Counted from the first letter of the stretch, positions 1 through 11,394 are shown. The stretch: DNA of 64,000 nt from Eunapius fragilis (GCA_963681505.1 OY811990.1:113767-177766), one strand, 5' to 3'. Numbers and translations: made by a program. The notes: generated by a model from the sequence alone, not told the origin.

Positions 1-313
1 TCCCCTGCGACGTTCATCATTTTAGTTTGCAATTGGCTAAGTCTATTAGTTCAGTTTAAACATTTTATGTGCAGGATCAAGTGGGGTAACAAGTTGGAAT
101 GAAATCCTGTTGCCTCTACAGTTACAATGGGTAACAGCTGGAAATCAAACATTGTTTTTATCCGCGTGGTAGAAACTGTCTCCAAGAAAGGGAGTGCATC
201 GTGGCAGGGTAATAGTCATAGCAATCATCCCATACTTTGTTTTGATAGCAATACGCATCTTTCACGCATTTTCCTTCAAGTGTTAACACATACAGTCGTT
301 AATTTCACAGAAG

Positions 314-789
314 ATGGCACTTGTTCCGATTCAGAAACTTCAAACTACAAATGGAGACAAGGTAAAAGTTGGACAACGCTGCGATCGTCGGTATGTCGTA
401 ATTATAAAAGAGTCAATTTTTTTGCTGACATCCCACTAGGATCGTTAACCGATATGCAGGGCACTATAGATGGAGCTTAGCAACTTGGACAGCGAATCGA
501 TTGCTGAAATTTGCAACAACAGTGATGAGGACGATAAGAAAACTGAAAATGGGAGATACGCTACTGAATCCAAGAGATCAGCTGCCTTCGAGAAATCTAG
601 AGCAGGTATTTTTTGTGCATGCATTAGCTATTTATTTGTTGTTGTTCTACATATGTAGACACCAAGAAAAAAACGGAAGCAAAAGGACAGAAAAAGCATA
701 TTGGAGTATTTTTTAAGCAAAAGGGAAGTATCAAAAAAGGGAAGTATCAAAGCACTGGCATTCAAGCCTCACAAGCTGACAGCAACTGA
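314..789 (+). CDS. Putative three-exon small gene, unknown function (left arm)
   Basis: I do not recognise this protein. A consistent splice model is exon 1 at 314-390 (ATG start, donor GTATGT), exon 2 at 481-605 (acceptor TTAG, donor GTATTT) and exon 3 at 659-789 (acceptor TGTAG, stop TGA). Phases match at both junctions, giving 110 codons. The product would start MALVPIQKLQ, then have an acidic patch (NNSDEDDKK) and a lysine-rich tail (TKKKTEAKGQKKH), suggesting a soluble nucleic-acid-associated or nuclear protein, but that is a guess from composition. Other splice choices are possible: an upstream frame starting at 127 could join at 311 through a phase-compatible intron, and another acceptor at 439 gives a different frame. 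The same arrangement recurs in the right arm. Confidence 0.35.
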
Positions 790-2367
790 GCTCTTCTAAG
801 ACTGTTCTGTTTTGTATTACACATTTGTATTTTGATAACTGAAAAAGGTTTATTATGGCAACTTATAAATTTAATTAACAACATTATAGTGCTTTTTAAG
901 CGTCGAGGTTCAACGCGCTTTAACACCTTTTTAACGCATTAAGGTGACAGGGTACCCTCCTGGATTTTGAAAAAAAAAATCATATTAGCCTGTAGCCTGA
1001 GAGCATCTTAGAGGACCGTATCATTTTGACAGTTATTAGATGAGCAGTAAAAATAGTACAAATTAAACTTTATAATTGGTTTGTTGAAAACTGTAGTGCT
1101 TAAAAATCACCATATTTATGAAATAAGACCTTCTTTCGTTTGGTGCATTCGTTTCGAAACAGAGCAGTAGGTTTTGTGCCAAAGCTTACACTAACCATCA
1201 TTTCAGAGTGAACTAATTGGGCTACTCATGGGTTACTCCTGCTGGACATTCCAGAACAGCTAGTTTATCATGAATACACGTTCTACATTACTTAATTGTC
1301 TTTTTGGTGCATCGATAACATTACTATCCTTTTCCACAAATTTACAGTAATGTTTTACAAAGTAATGCATCCCTGGATACAATATTTGTACCTTGAAATT
1401 GAAATAATACTAATAGATAGATTTTCGGTTTTCAGCTATTTAGAAAAAAGTAACTTATTTAGAAAACAAGGACAAGAGATTTTCCTACACGTACGCTCTT
1501 CATGGTGCTTAGCTCCTATCATAATAATATGCTCAACACTCAATCATAAGGTCTGTTGTCCTGAATGTACAGGAAAAGAGTTTTTGCCGTTCGTATTTCA
1601 AGGTGCTAAAACAAGCCGTGCTAGTGTTTCTGCGCGTTATTCAAATGCTATCAAGGTGGCATATCTTAAACAATAAGGTGGATTCTCTCCGAATTATATA
1701 CGGTACTTGAACAGAACTACCATTTTTTGATGACATTTTTAAATAATTCAGACCCCAAAAAACATGGCGGACTCAAACTGCGCATGCATGCGCGAATTAA
1801 AAGATGGAGGATGCGAAAATTCAAGGCATGCGCTCGGTTAAATACGTTACTTACCCAAATGGTATCAAGGTGGCATATCTTAACAATAAGGTGGATCTTA
1901 CCAAATTTTTTCCAAAAAAACATTGTTATGGGTACAACTACCTTAAGTCAACAACGCTTGACAATGCATTCTATCATCTATCAACGCATTATTATGTATC
2001 ACAATTTATCGGCTATCGTGCTCTCATGTGCCATTCTGACGCAATTCAGAGCGATTCAATGCACCTAATCACAGTAATTTTATTGGCACTGATGTTAATC
2101 ACCAGTGCTTTAGTCGCGATAAGCGAGTCATACTGGTCAGCGCTATTTTTCACTCGGGCCCACACTCTTCAACATCTGGGCACCCCCCTCTTACATAGAT
2201 GTCGCACTTCCATGTTGGAATCTGACCCTCCACTCTCCCCTTTTCCATCCAGTAGAGATCTCCCGATGGAGCCCCACCTCCTCCACATTGTCCCCCCTCC
2301 TAAACTGTGCATCTTTCACGTCACACAAAAAATAAATTGCACATCTTCCAAGACAGAGGTACAAATG
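790..2367. other. Intergenic, no convincing gene
   Basis: AT-rich. An imperfect direct duplication of about 45 bases, containing ATCAAGGTGGCATATCTTAA, is present near 1650-1690 and 1860-1905. The phrase AAAACAAGCCGTGCTAGTG near 1607 recurs near 12967. The longest frame (1804-2454) runs into a CA microsatellite and has no recognisable domain, so it is not called. Confidence 0.5.
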
Positions 2368-2368
<1 letters not shown>

Positions 2369-2416
<48 letters not shown>

Positions 2417-2429
2417 TAACACACACACA
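2369..2429. repeat. CA microsatellite
   Basis: (CA)n with interruptions. The right-arm copy (about 40354-40422) is 4 bases longer, so this is one of the length differences between the arms. Confidence 0.95.
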
Positions 2430-2767
2430 ACATGGAAAGTCCAGTGCTACTTAGGATTAGTGGTAAGGATGGCTGTTATGTTTGCTATGACCAAATGCAA
2501 TGTCTATGGATGTCACCAGTAACATGTTTGGAAGAGGTCACTATGGTCCAAATATGTACTAAAAATGACACCAGTGCCTCATTATTTGCAGAGTACTACA
2601 CATAAAGTCATGAGCTATTAGCTGGCCTACCTGATTTCAACACCAGAACCACTAAATCCAAGTAGCACTGGTGTATATATATGTGTGTATGTATGTGTGT
2701 AGCATTATGCATGGCTTCTTTCTAGGAAGCCGTGCAGTTTATTTTTATGATACCTGTAGATCCTCTC

Positions 2768-3266
2768 CAGCGGCGGATACAGGTTTTGGGGGGGGGGGGG
2801 GGCACGGATGGTGGGTGTGGCTGGGGGTGGGGTCGGCTTCTGGCCCGATACGAAAAGCGGGGGGGGGGGGGGGGGGTGCTGTCGGTTTATGGCCCGATAC
2901 GAGGAGCGGGGGGGGGGGGGGGGGGGGTGCTGTCGGTTTATGGCCCGATACGAGGAGCGGGGGGGGGGGGGGGGGGGGGGGTGCTGTCAGATTCTGGCCC
3001 AAAACGAAGAGCGGGGGGGGGGGGGGGGGGGGTGCTGTTGGTTTCTGGCCCGATACGAAGGGCGGGGGGGGGGGGAGTATGATCGCGTATCGGGGGGCCC
3101 GGGATATAGTACAGTAGTAGAGTTCATGCGTGCGGATATCAATAGACAGCGCAATCGTGCAGCTATATTATAAAATGCGGCCCGAAAAGTTATGAATTTA
3201 TTAATGAAGGGGGGGGGGGGGGGGGGGGCACGTGCCCCGAGTGCCCCCCCCCTGGATCCGCCGCTG
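2768..3266. mobile_element. 499-bp MITE with poly-G tandem array, left arm only
   Basis: The termini are CAGCGGCGGATACAGG at the left and the complement of CAGCGGCGGATCCAGG at the right. A 5-bp target duplication CTCTC lies at 2763-2767 and 3267-3271. The interior is four or five tandem units of roughly 55-60 bases, each joining a run of G to a phrase containing GGCCCGATACGA. The right arm has the empty site with a single CTCTC (40008-40012, read on the opposite strand). The short duplication and the CAGNGGCGGAT end resemble hAT-type MITEs, some of which make 5-bp duplications. Open frames through the G runs are artefacts. Confidence 0.9.
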
Positions 3267-3644
3267 CTCTCTGAAAGAAGACCTACTTTAGTAGACCAAC
3301 TTTTACTGGTATTGAAGCCCACCAGGAATATTGTTCCTGTTGTATCCCAAATGGTTGAGAACTGGGGCCTGGAAATTTTATATAACAGTCAGACTGAGAA
3401 GGTAATTCCTAAGTCATTTTACACCTCTCAATGGTGCACAGTGAGTTTGAGCATACGTAGTGAATGGCATGGGATAGGTGTGAGTGGGTATGAGTGTGTG
3501 TGAGTGTGTGTGTGGTATGTGTGGTGGTCAATTTTATATATCTGGGTGCAAACTTATGGGATACTAGCATGTAATGAATATGGGCCATGAGCAATGGTTC
3601 ACCATCATGTGGCAGGTGCTGTGAGACAGGAACATATACTCAAG

Positions 3645-3865
3645 TACATAGAACACACCAGTCCAGTATATACAACACACCAGTCCAGTACATACAACAC
3701 ATCAGTCCAGTACATACAACTACGGTAGGCGTGTGTGTGAGGGGAGGGGGCAATGCCCCCCCTCTGATAAAAGTGCAATTGTCCCCACAGCCTCCATGCT
3801 CTTATATCACTGACTCAATTACATGGAACACATCAGTCCAGTTACATGCGTGAAAAACACATCAG
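3645..3865. repeat. Minisatellite, CCAGTCCAGTACATACAACA type
   Basis: About 21-base units with the core CAGTCCAGTACATACAAC repeat three times in tandem (3655-3722) and again loosely near 3835-3860. The complementary phrase is the unit of the larger array at 48270-48730. The right-arm copy is near 39414-39634. Confidence 0.75.
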
Positions 3866-4019
3866 CGACATAGAGACCATTGGACATGACCATGTAGATG
3901 AGACCATGGGATATGAGCATACAGTGAAGGGCTTGAGTGCATTATTGGAAGGTATGAGATATGGGTAACCAGAAAAGACATACTACCATTTTTGTGCAGA
4001 TACAATTATGACCACTAAA

Positions 4020-4930
4020 GAAATAAGAAGGTAATGAAGTTTATTTGCACATGTACATGTACAATGTAGGACCAAACATAAAGAGAATGAATCTGAATTT
4101 AAACATTGCAAAAATAGTTGTGAAAGAGGTAATATAGGCCAACTTAACCAAAGACAAAGTATTTTTTTTTTCAAATTGTAGCACACAACATAACAATTTA
4201 CAGGGTATATAAAGTAAGGGGGGAAAAGAATAGTGTCATATGGTGGAAAGAGTATGTATACGTGTGACATGAGTCGTGTGTGTGTGTGTGAGTGTGTGTG
4301 TGTGTGTGTGGTGTGTGGTGTGTGCGCGTGCACATTCATGTGCGTTACATACAAATAGCTGCAAGTGGGTATGCCAGCCATGCAGATGAAATGAAAAACG
4401 GTGGGTAGTTGAAATAATATGAGCCAGCAGGATGCAAATTCCAACAATAAGGAAAGGGTTACATGTGTTTCAGCCCAGCTGCGCTGTGGCTTTGACCCAA
4501 CCATGCCTCTCCCCCAGCTGATACACCATGCATTTTATCTCATGGCTCTGATTACTGTTAGCGCTGTGAGCTTATAAATGGCCACGCAATGAAGAGTTTG
4601 ACCGAATAGACAAGCACTAGATTTCTACACGATGTTGTGCATGCCTATCGGTATTGGTAGTATGTACAGTGTTGTGTATGGTGATGGTGGCTGAATCCAT
4701 GTGTTTCGATCGCTTAATGAATCTTGTTCGCTATAGAAGAGGAAAGAGAAACACTGACATTTGTAAGAAGCGAAAAGAAGTGGTCTTTCCAGTTATATGT
4801 GTTATCATGGCATGGGCCCAGGGCTGTACAGTATATTCATGTGCTCGGAGTAACCCGAACCAGGTCGTAATAGGTTAATGGTGCGATATGAATGAGAAAT
4901 GTGCAATTACTTTGCACAGTTGTATGTCCG
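4020..4930 (+). repeat. Dispersed repeat unit, copy A (left arm)
   Basis: Includes a TG microsatellite (4275-4325), a block beginning near 4575 with GAGTTTGACCGAATAGACAA, and an end near 4930 with GTGCAATTACTTTGCA. The same order of blocks is found at 42880-43690, and the later blocks are found on the minus strand at 63340-63720. No terminal repeats or target duplications were found. The short frame at 4654-4878 shares residues with frames in the other copies (for example FDRLxNLVRYRR), so the unit may derive from a coding sequence, but it is not identified. Confidence 0.6.
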
Positions 4931-5269
4931 TAATGGATCAAGCAAAAAAACTAACGAACATATCAATTCAATAGGTACAGGATCTCTCTACATATAAACC
5001 AAATTTGAATGAATTGAATTTTCCTACCAAAAGATATGGTGGTTTGAACCACAAGGGGTATTGGACATTGCAACACCAATACAAAGCATATGAAAGAGCC
5101 CAAAAAGGATTCTACCAGAGAGAAATGATGTAGTGCATACAACAGGAGCTGCTATACATAAGTGATTTGACGCTAACAAAGGCCTTGGACAAAATTCCTT
5201 CAATAGAGGCTGTCTAAAGTACTCAGTATACGGGAGCTTTAAAATCCTACAACAGAAGCTAAACCTGAG

Positions 5270-5990
5270 GATGCAGCTGCCTATAGAGTGTTCCCCTCCA
5301 AGAACGGCAGCTGTTACAGATGTGGGGGGATGGGCCACTTGGCATCTTCATGCTTTCAAAAGGATAAAACCTGCAATTCCAGTGGAAAACTGGGACACTT
5401 ATCCCAAGTATGTAGAGGCAAGTTGTCAGCAGGACGTCAATGCACATCATCCAGCTCGATAAGTACATTTGGTGGAACCAGATTTGGACCTCAGTGACTG
5501 CCAAAGCAGTGATGAGGAGCACCAGTATGTGTACATAGGGTAGCTAATAGGGATAGATATCCCAAGCTAAACTGGATATCAATGGTAGTGTAGTAAAATT
5601 TGAGGTCGATACAGGTGCAGACGTATCCACAATTCAAGCAAAAAACGTACAGAACAAATTAGCGTGCAACCAATGTCAGGAGTGCTCTATCAATACGATG
5701 GAACCATCCTTCCTACCGTGGGGAAGGTCTGAGCAAAGGTTTTGATGAAAAACCAGTCGGCAGAAGGCTGCTTCATCATTGTGGAGTATGCTGACAAGCA
5801 TCTTCCATTGCCGAGCTGTGATTTTCTGTGTAAGCTCCGTTTGGACAGATCTAAAATGCTAAGGAGTAATACTACAGATGGTCCCAGGATACATGCTATC
5901 CACAGTGTAAACTTGTTGAATGAGTTCCCTGATGTGATGGATGAAAAGTTGGGACTACTTAAGGGAACCAAGGCTGAAATTCAGCTTTAA
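5270..5990 (+). pseudogene. Gypsy-type retroelement: gag zinc knuckle, protease and start of RT (decayed, left arm)
   Basis: Near 5310 a frame encodes a CCHC zinc knuckle (CYRCGGMGHLASSC), followed by a second knuckle that has lost a cysteine (CNSSGKLGHLSQVC). Near 5570-5640, in another frame, an aspartic protease active site is readable (VDTGADVST). At 5742-5990 a third frame has the spacer that precedes Gypsy reverse transcriptase (NEFPDVMDEKLG). These features occur in the order expected for Gypsy gag-pol. Several frameshifts and stops separate them, and the reverse transcriptase is cut off at about 6015 by an inserted element. It resumes at 7216. Confidence 0.8.
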
Positions 5991-6015
5991 GAGGGCATAG
6001 TGCCAGTGTTCTGCA

Positions 6016-7213
6016 CAGGGTTTGTACATATATTTATGTGGTCAAAATAAGACTTTTTAATGCCTTTATAATGTAAAATACATAATAGATGTACATGTAC
6101 ATGCAAATGGACATTGGAGTCAGGGTTCCACCAGCTAAGATTAGCTAGCCAGTAGCCACTCCTTAGCCAGGGATAAATTGTAGCTATTAACAAATAGCCA
6201 CTTAGCCAACAATGAACATAAATTCATTACCACGTGATTGCTTGCGGTTCAACTGGTGAATCAGAACAAAGTGCTAGTACAAAACTGATGCAATTTTCTT
6301 AATGAATGGTCTCTGAGTTACTTTTTTAAAAACCTTGTATCTAACAAAGCATACTATATCTGCAATCTTAAGCACATGCTTTGATGTGGTGCAGATAGAG
6401 ATTGTGGAACTACATGTACATACTGTATGACCACTGAACCTGCAAACCTTTGTTACCATCGTAAAATGCGCATGGTTTAGAAGCCCCTTTGTAACTGAAA
6501 GAACTGGTAATTCTAGCAAATGATAACAAAATTCAAAACAGATTGGCCTCGACGACAATGATATATACCTGCATTATTTGTACTACGTATTAAGCTGTTG
6601 TGCTAGCTGTCTCTGAAGGGAGCTGAACGGTTATTCTCAACTAAGGACCTCTTATTATGTACTTTCACCAGTATCTCCAATCACAACTAAAGCACTCATC
6701 CTCACCCGCTGGAACCACGATTTGGTGAAAAGGCAGTATGTTAGAGAGTTCCCAATGGATGTACAAGATGTTGAGTTTGATGAAAAGACGTGTTTATTCC
6801 ACTTTTGTCCTCATGTGCTTTATGTTATATGGTGTAAAAGCAATACTATATATTAGCCAGCTAGCCAATAAATTTTGAAATAGCCAGCTTGCCTCAATAG
6901 CTACATAGCCAGTGGAGCCCAGGTTGGAGCACAATATTCAGTCTTACCAATAGCTCATACACCTCCATCACACTATCTCATTCCCAGGCCAGCACGGGCA
7001 TGTAGTACACCACAATGTACATGTCGCTATACATCTGGGATGCAATGCATCCAGGTTTTCTCGTTATTTGGGGATGCAGTTAAAAGACAAGAGAGACATG
7101 GGGCAAAATTAAATGCCTTTTTAATAGCCATATTGGCGCTTTATCAATAAATATACAAGACTTAATGCCCTTTTTAATAGCATTTACTGATTTAATGCCT
7201 TTTCAATACCCTG
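6016..7213. mobile_element. hAT-like insertion splitting the Gypsy relic (left arm)
   Basis: The insertion begins CAGGGT (6016) and ends ACCCTG (7213). Its last ~115 bases contain repeated phrases such as AATGCCTTTTTAATAG. It interrupts Gypsy pol between the codons for PVFC and YKPVPFALKEP. No clean target duplication was found, so the exact ends are approximate. No transposase frame is visible. The CAGGGT ends are common in hAT families. A further element (6120-6923) sits inside it. Confidence 0.55.
6120..6923. mobile_element. Nested 804-bp MITE with 6-bp target duplication (left arm)
   Basis: Imperfect inverted ends (TCAGGGTTCCACCAGC against the complement of CCTGGGCTCCACTGGC) are flanked by TTGGAG at 6114-6119 and 6924-6929. 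Just inside each end are runs of TAGCCA/TTAGCC repeats. No coding sequence is seen. It lies wholly inside the hAT-like insertion, giving three nested levels. Confidence 0.7.
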
Positions 7214-7215
7214 TA

Positions 7216-7730
7216 AGAACTCTGTTTGTAAGTACAAACCAGTGCCATTTGCATTAAAGGAACCAGTGGAAGAGACAATAAGGCAACAAGTCAAGGAAGG
7301 AGGAGCTGGAGCCAGTGGAGCGAAGTGACTGGACAGCCGAATATGTGCTGATTTCAAAATTACTACTAATCCACATCTCTGCCCTAAGACCTTTTGCTTG
7401 CCTACTGTGGACGAAATTTTCTCTAGAACATGAAATGAAAATAGAATGCCCTTGCCATTATTTTTGCTGTAAAAAAGCTCCATCAGCATGTATGTGGCAA
7501 AGAGTTTGTGTTGGTTACAGACCATAAACCATTGTTGGGCATGACAATGGAATTCCAACACAAGCTGTAGTATGAGTGGATTGAGTGCAGAGATGGGGAT
7601 AATATATTGGGGGCATATCAATATAAAATTGAGTATGTCCCAGGGTCAGAAAATGTGTGCCTACTGTAGTTGCAGTTGCCAGTTCAAACGACAGTAGCTG
7701 TGGCAATGACATCTTAGCTATGGATATGGC
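7216..7730 (+). pseudogene. Gypsy-type retroelement: RT start fused to RNase H (decayed, left arm)
   Basis: The reverse transcriptase resumes with YKPVPFALKEPVEETIRQQV (about 7230), then IxCADFKITTNPHLCPKTFC and LPTVDEIFS (to about 7420). It then jumps directly to RNase H: LAIIFAVKKLH (about 7455), VTDHKPLLGM (about 7525) and IEYVPGSENVC (about 7630). The catalytic palm of the reverse transcriptase is missing, so a large internal deletion has occurred, and several frameshifts are present. It is the downstream half of the relic at 5270-5990. Confidence 0.75.
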
Positions 7731-8929
7731 TTCATTACCAGTGACTGCTAAGATATTTCTAAGGGCACTGGAACAGAAAAAGATATACCAACTGTACTCC
7801 AATTTGTTCGCCATGGTAAATGGCCTTTGTCTCTAGCAGGAAAGTTGCAAACCATATCACAGGAGGCAGATTGAGTTGAGCTGTCAGGATAATTGTTTGC
7901 TGTGAGGTCGACGGATGATTATACTAACATCTTTGTACCATACACTACTTTAATTACATTTATGTCAAATGCCCTGGGTGTACTCTGTGGAGCACGTTTG
8001 TACATCATGGCTACGCGAAACAAAGCTTTTTTTTCGTTCTGCCATTACGGCATTCTAGCGATATTTGACAGTTGCCATGTTGTACAGGTCCTTATCTGTT
8101 TGGGCCGACAGAAAGCCTAAGACCTTCTGCTACTCTTACAGCAATGCTCATAGCAGAGGTATCCGGTACCGTGCGTAACACATGTGAACTTAAAAAACAA
8201 CCCAGAGTCAGAGATAACTTTAAGTGGCCATATGTATAACTTTTTTTATTGAACACGGTACCTTCAATAATTTGGACAGTAGCTAGCTGCTAATGTGAAA
8301 ATTTTAAAACATACATGTATACACTGCAAGGCAAATGCATATACACATGTGTGACTTAATTTTGCCAAATTATTTGAATGGTGAATGGAGTCATCTGTAG
8401 GGCATGGCTATTAGTATAATGCCATGTTTTTATTTTATTATTATAGGGCATGTCACATGCCATTACGAAGAATGACGTTTTCAGAAACTAACATGCCGCC
8501 TAAAAAATGACAATTCCCAAATGAAATTCAAAGGCAGAGAGGGGGTTATCGAAAGAGTCGTAAATGAAGGCAACACTATAAGTTCCCAGTCCTGTTCCAA
8601 GGGGTAGGTTACGCACTTGTCAGCACACTAATCGGCGAATTTATAATCGGTTTAGGTGAATTTGCAGCCTTATCACTAGATAGCTGGATGAATTTATGTG
8701 TTGTAGTGACATTGAAGGGACTGTTTTTGAAACGTTTTTCTTTATAGGATTCAGCTCCACACAGTCACTTCCAGGGCAATTGTGTGATCCTGCATTCATA
8801 CTCCATTCACCACAAGAAATGCAACAAGCTTTTCTTGCTGCACGTACCCCTATTTTGATACTGACTCTGTATGGTGTGTAGGTGCACATGTGTACTTGTG
8901 TGGCATGTGTGAGGTGCACGTGCGATGTA
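7731..8929. other. Intergenic, no gene recognised
   Basis: The frames here (for example 7893-8120 and 8641-8919) are short and show no recognisable domain. The first part may still be decayed Gypsy sequence downstream of RNase H, but I could not find integrase motifs. Confidence 0.4.
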
Positions 8930-9262
8930 CAGTACTGCTCGCAAGTAAGCTGAAAGAACTCGCACGTAGAGTTTTCGTTTCGTGCAACTCGTTGGCGTCG
9001 TGTGAGTAATGTGTGTGTGAAGTATTAGTAGGGTTAGTCTGTTACCTATGGTGTGAACGAGACGGTACTCGCAAACTAACTTGCGAGTAAGGTTCGTGCG
9101 AACAATACGGCAATCGTGTGGTTACTCGTTTATGTTTGCGTGCGTGTGCGTATCGGTACTTGCTTGTGCTTCGTATGCAAACGAGTGGGATACATGCATG
9201 CTCTTGAGTGGGACATGTGTGTTTCACTCGAGTGTTCCTCAACGTACTCGTGGGCAGTACTG
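8930..9262. mobile_element. 333-bp Tc1/mariner-type MITE (left arm)
   Basis: Bounded by TA dinucleotides (8928-8929 and 9263-9264), with ends CAGTACTGCTCGCAAGTA and the complement of CAGTACTGCCCACGAGTA. TA duplication and CAGT termini fit Tc1/mariner. The interior is rich in CGTGCG/ACTCG phrases and has no coding capacity. Confidence 0.8.
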
Positions 9263-9296
9263 TACGGGTGACATGATATGTGTATGTGCAGTGTGC

Positions 9297-9326
9297 GATT
9301 ACGTTAGCCTATAGGCTAACGTAATC
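9297..9326. repeat. Perfect 30-base palindrome (left arm)
   Basis: GATTACGTTAGCCTA is followed at once by its exact reverse complement with no loop. It lies 35 bases beyond the end of the mariner MITE. It may be the remnant of a very short inverted-repeat element or a protein-binding palindrome. Nothing else in the sequence distinguishes these. Confidence 0.9.
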
Positions 9327-10147
9327 CTGCAGGACAGCTCGCGTGCCGATAGTATCTAGCATTATTCACACTCACTTCCGTTCAATGGACGCTTTTCTGT
9401 TCAAATGCGATCTCTTCAAAAGGTTGAGCTGCTGCCTGAAGAAGACACGTGCAATGCGATCAGATGATGCGGTTAGATGTGGTAGCGTATGAATTTTCCA
9501 ACGATAGATAATTGCCATCGAACTAAATCAACATTTTCCACGCAGGCAACTTCTTCAGCATGGCATTGAATGAATAACATTATTCGAATTAACAACACAT
9601 ATCCAAAACTGAAGTGGTTCAGGAGCCACACACCACAATTGAAGAGTTCAATAGGGTGGTAAATGGCTGACAGTACAAAGACCATGTACAACAAAGACTG
9701 ACCATAGTTAAGAGAAACTGATTCTACAGCATGCAAAACCATAATAAGATAATGAGTACATATGGATCTTTATATATAAGAGCAGTAATTGTTTTGTACA
9801 CAACCATTACAGCAGGACCAAGTTCAACGAAGGTTGTAAAGAAAGGGGGTGAAGCAATCATGCACAACTTCTTGGACTTCACAACTTCTTGGACTCTAAT
9901 TATATATGATCTTCATGTATCCTATTCAAGGATATGAAGATTAACACTTTAATGTCCCTTTTGTGTGTGTTTTACATCAGGTCATGATGAGGCACCAGGT
10001 TCACTTTGCAACTTGCTGAAAAGATGCTGGCACATTGTAAGTTCAAAAATAGATTTTCATGGGTAGCAGATTCCATGTAATATTTTCCAACTTGAAACAC
10101 CATAGTCAGTAATGATTAATACAGGGAGAAGATTGCTCTAAGAGTAA

Positions 10148-10255
10148 CAGTGGCGGATCCAGCATATTTTAGGTTCATTAAAACCGGGCAATTATGGGCC
10201 CGTGCCCGTAATTGCCCGGTTTTAATGAGCCTAAAATATGCCTGGATCGCCACTG
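10148..10255. mobile_element. 108-bp hairpin MITE, CAGTGGCGGATCCAG type (left arm)
   Basis: An almost complete foldback: the first half runs CAGTGGCGGATCCAGCATAT and the second half is its complement, meeting near GGGCCCGTGCCC. A 5-bp duplication AGTAA flanks it (10143-10147 and 10256-10260). The ends match the families at 2768-3266 and 11202-11389. Confidence 0.9.
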
Positions 10256-11201
10256 AGTAAGGTTCTTTTAAACTAAGCCATGACTTTGCAACTATAACAT
10301 TCATGCAGCAGGTACCATCCACAGAAGCATCATCAGCATACCAGATCGTTTCCTTTGACAGCGCTTGCCAAACTGTCTCAAAAAGGACTTACATGTAAAA
10401 GGGACCCTCTATCAACGGTGTTGTATGACACTGAATTACTTACTGCGAACAGTGCCATTATAGAGGGTTACCTTGGTAGCACCATGTTTATTGTATGCAT
10501 GGTACGTATAGGGTGTTCTTTCCGACAACTTTATTACATGTACTCATTTTTGTGGATAAATTGTTTGGCTTGCAAATCCGGTAGCAAACCCAAACTGACC
10601 GCATTCTGCACCACAAAGTCTTTTGTGTTGAACGCACAAAGTGTTCTGCTGCTAGGGCCTATATATAATTATATGTTGGCGTGTAGCAAGTACCTGCATA
10701 GGTACAGCTGAGACGGTTCCAGTTCATCTTCTAAAAGTGAGTCCGGTATATTGCCCAATTGTGTATTCATAGGCAGTATATCCCGCTATTCAAATGTCAT
10801 GAAGTCATCCTTAGCGTAATACGCTTTTTTGTTGTTAATGTTATTGCTGTTGGGACTCATCTCGCTAGTTACATTTAACGAATGGCACGTTGTACTACAA
10901 ATCATTAAAGATTCTAATAGCAGCACGCTGCATACTAGTTGAGCTATCCGCATGTTTTTTTTTTCACAGCACGCAATGGATATATTATTTTCACGTGCCA
11001 CGTTAGTGCTTGTAAACAATGCATGTTTTGGAGGTAGAGAGCTGAGTGGGTGACTTCCACGGGAATGCACACCTCATGTCTCACTGAACCACTACCAATC
11101 ACGAAGTGTGAACAAAGTGCAGAATTTTCAATTGGCACTTGCAGAACTGGTCAACCTGGAATTGGGGCCACGCTGCCTGTCAGCTTTTGGCAGCAGGGCA
11201 G

Positions 11202-11389
11202 CAGGGGCGGACGTACGAAGGAGGCGTGGCAGATAAAGAGGGGGGGGGGAGGGGGGGGGGGGTTAATGATTTATTCATGCAGATTGCCTAATTTTCTGCT
11301 ATGAATAATATTATCCAAGGGCTGGAAGGGAGGGGGTTGAACCCCCCCACCCCCCCCCCCCCCCCCCCCCTCGCCTACATCCGCTACAG
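11202..11389. mobile_element. 188-bp MITE with internal poly-G and poly-C (left arm)
   Basis: Ends CAGGGGCGGACGTA and the complement of CTGTAGCGGATGTA, with a 5-bp duplication GGCAG at 11197-11201 and 11390-11394. It contains a G run near 11240 and a C run near 11350, which could pair with each other. The C run differs by 6 bases between the arms. Same end type and duplication length as the elements at 2768 and 10148. Confidence 0.75.
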
Positions 11390-11394
11390 GGCAG

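Noticed and set aside
1804-2454. 216-residue frame with a hydrophobic centre and a His-Thr tail
   Set aside because: The tail is translation of the CA microsatellite, the rest matches no family, and its length differs between arms with the repeat.
2671-3322. Glycine-rich and proline-rich frames on both strands
   Set aside because: These are read-through of the G runs in the MITE. They exist in several frames at once and are missing from the right arm.
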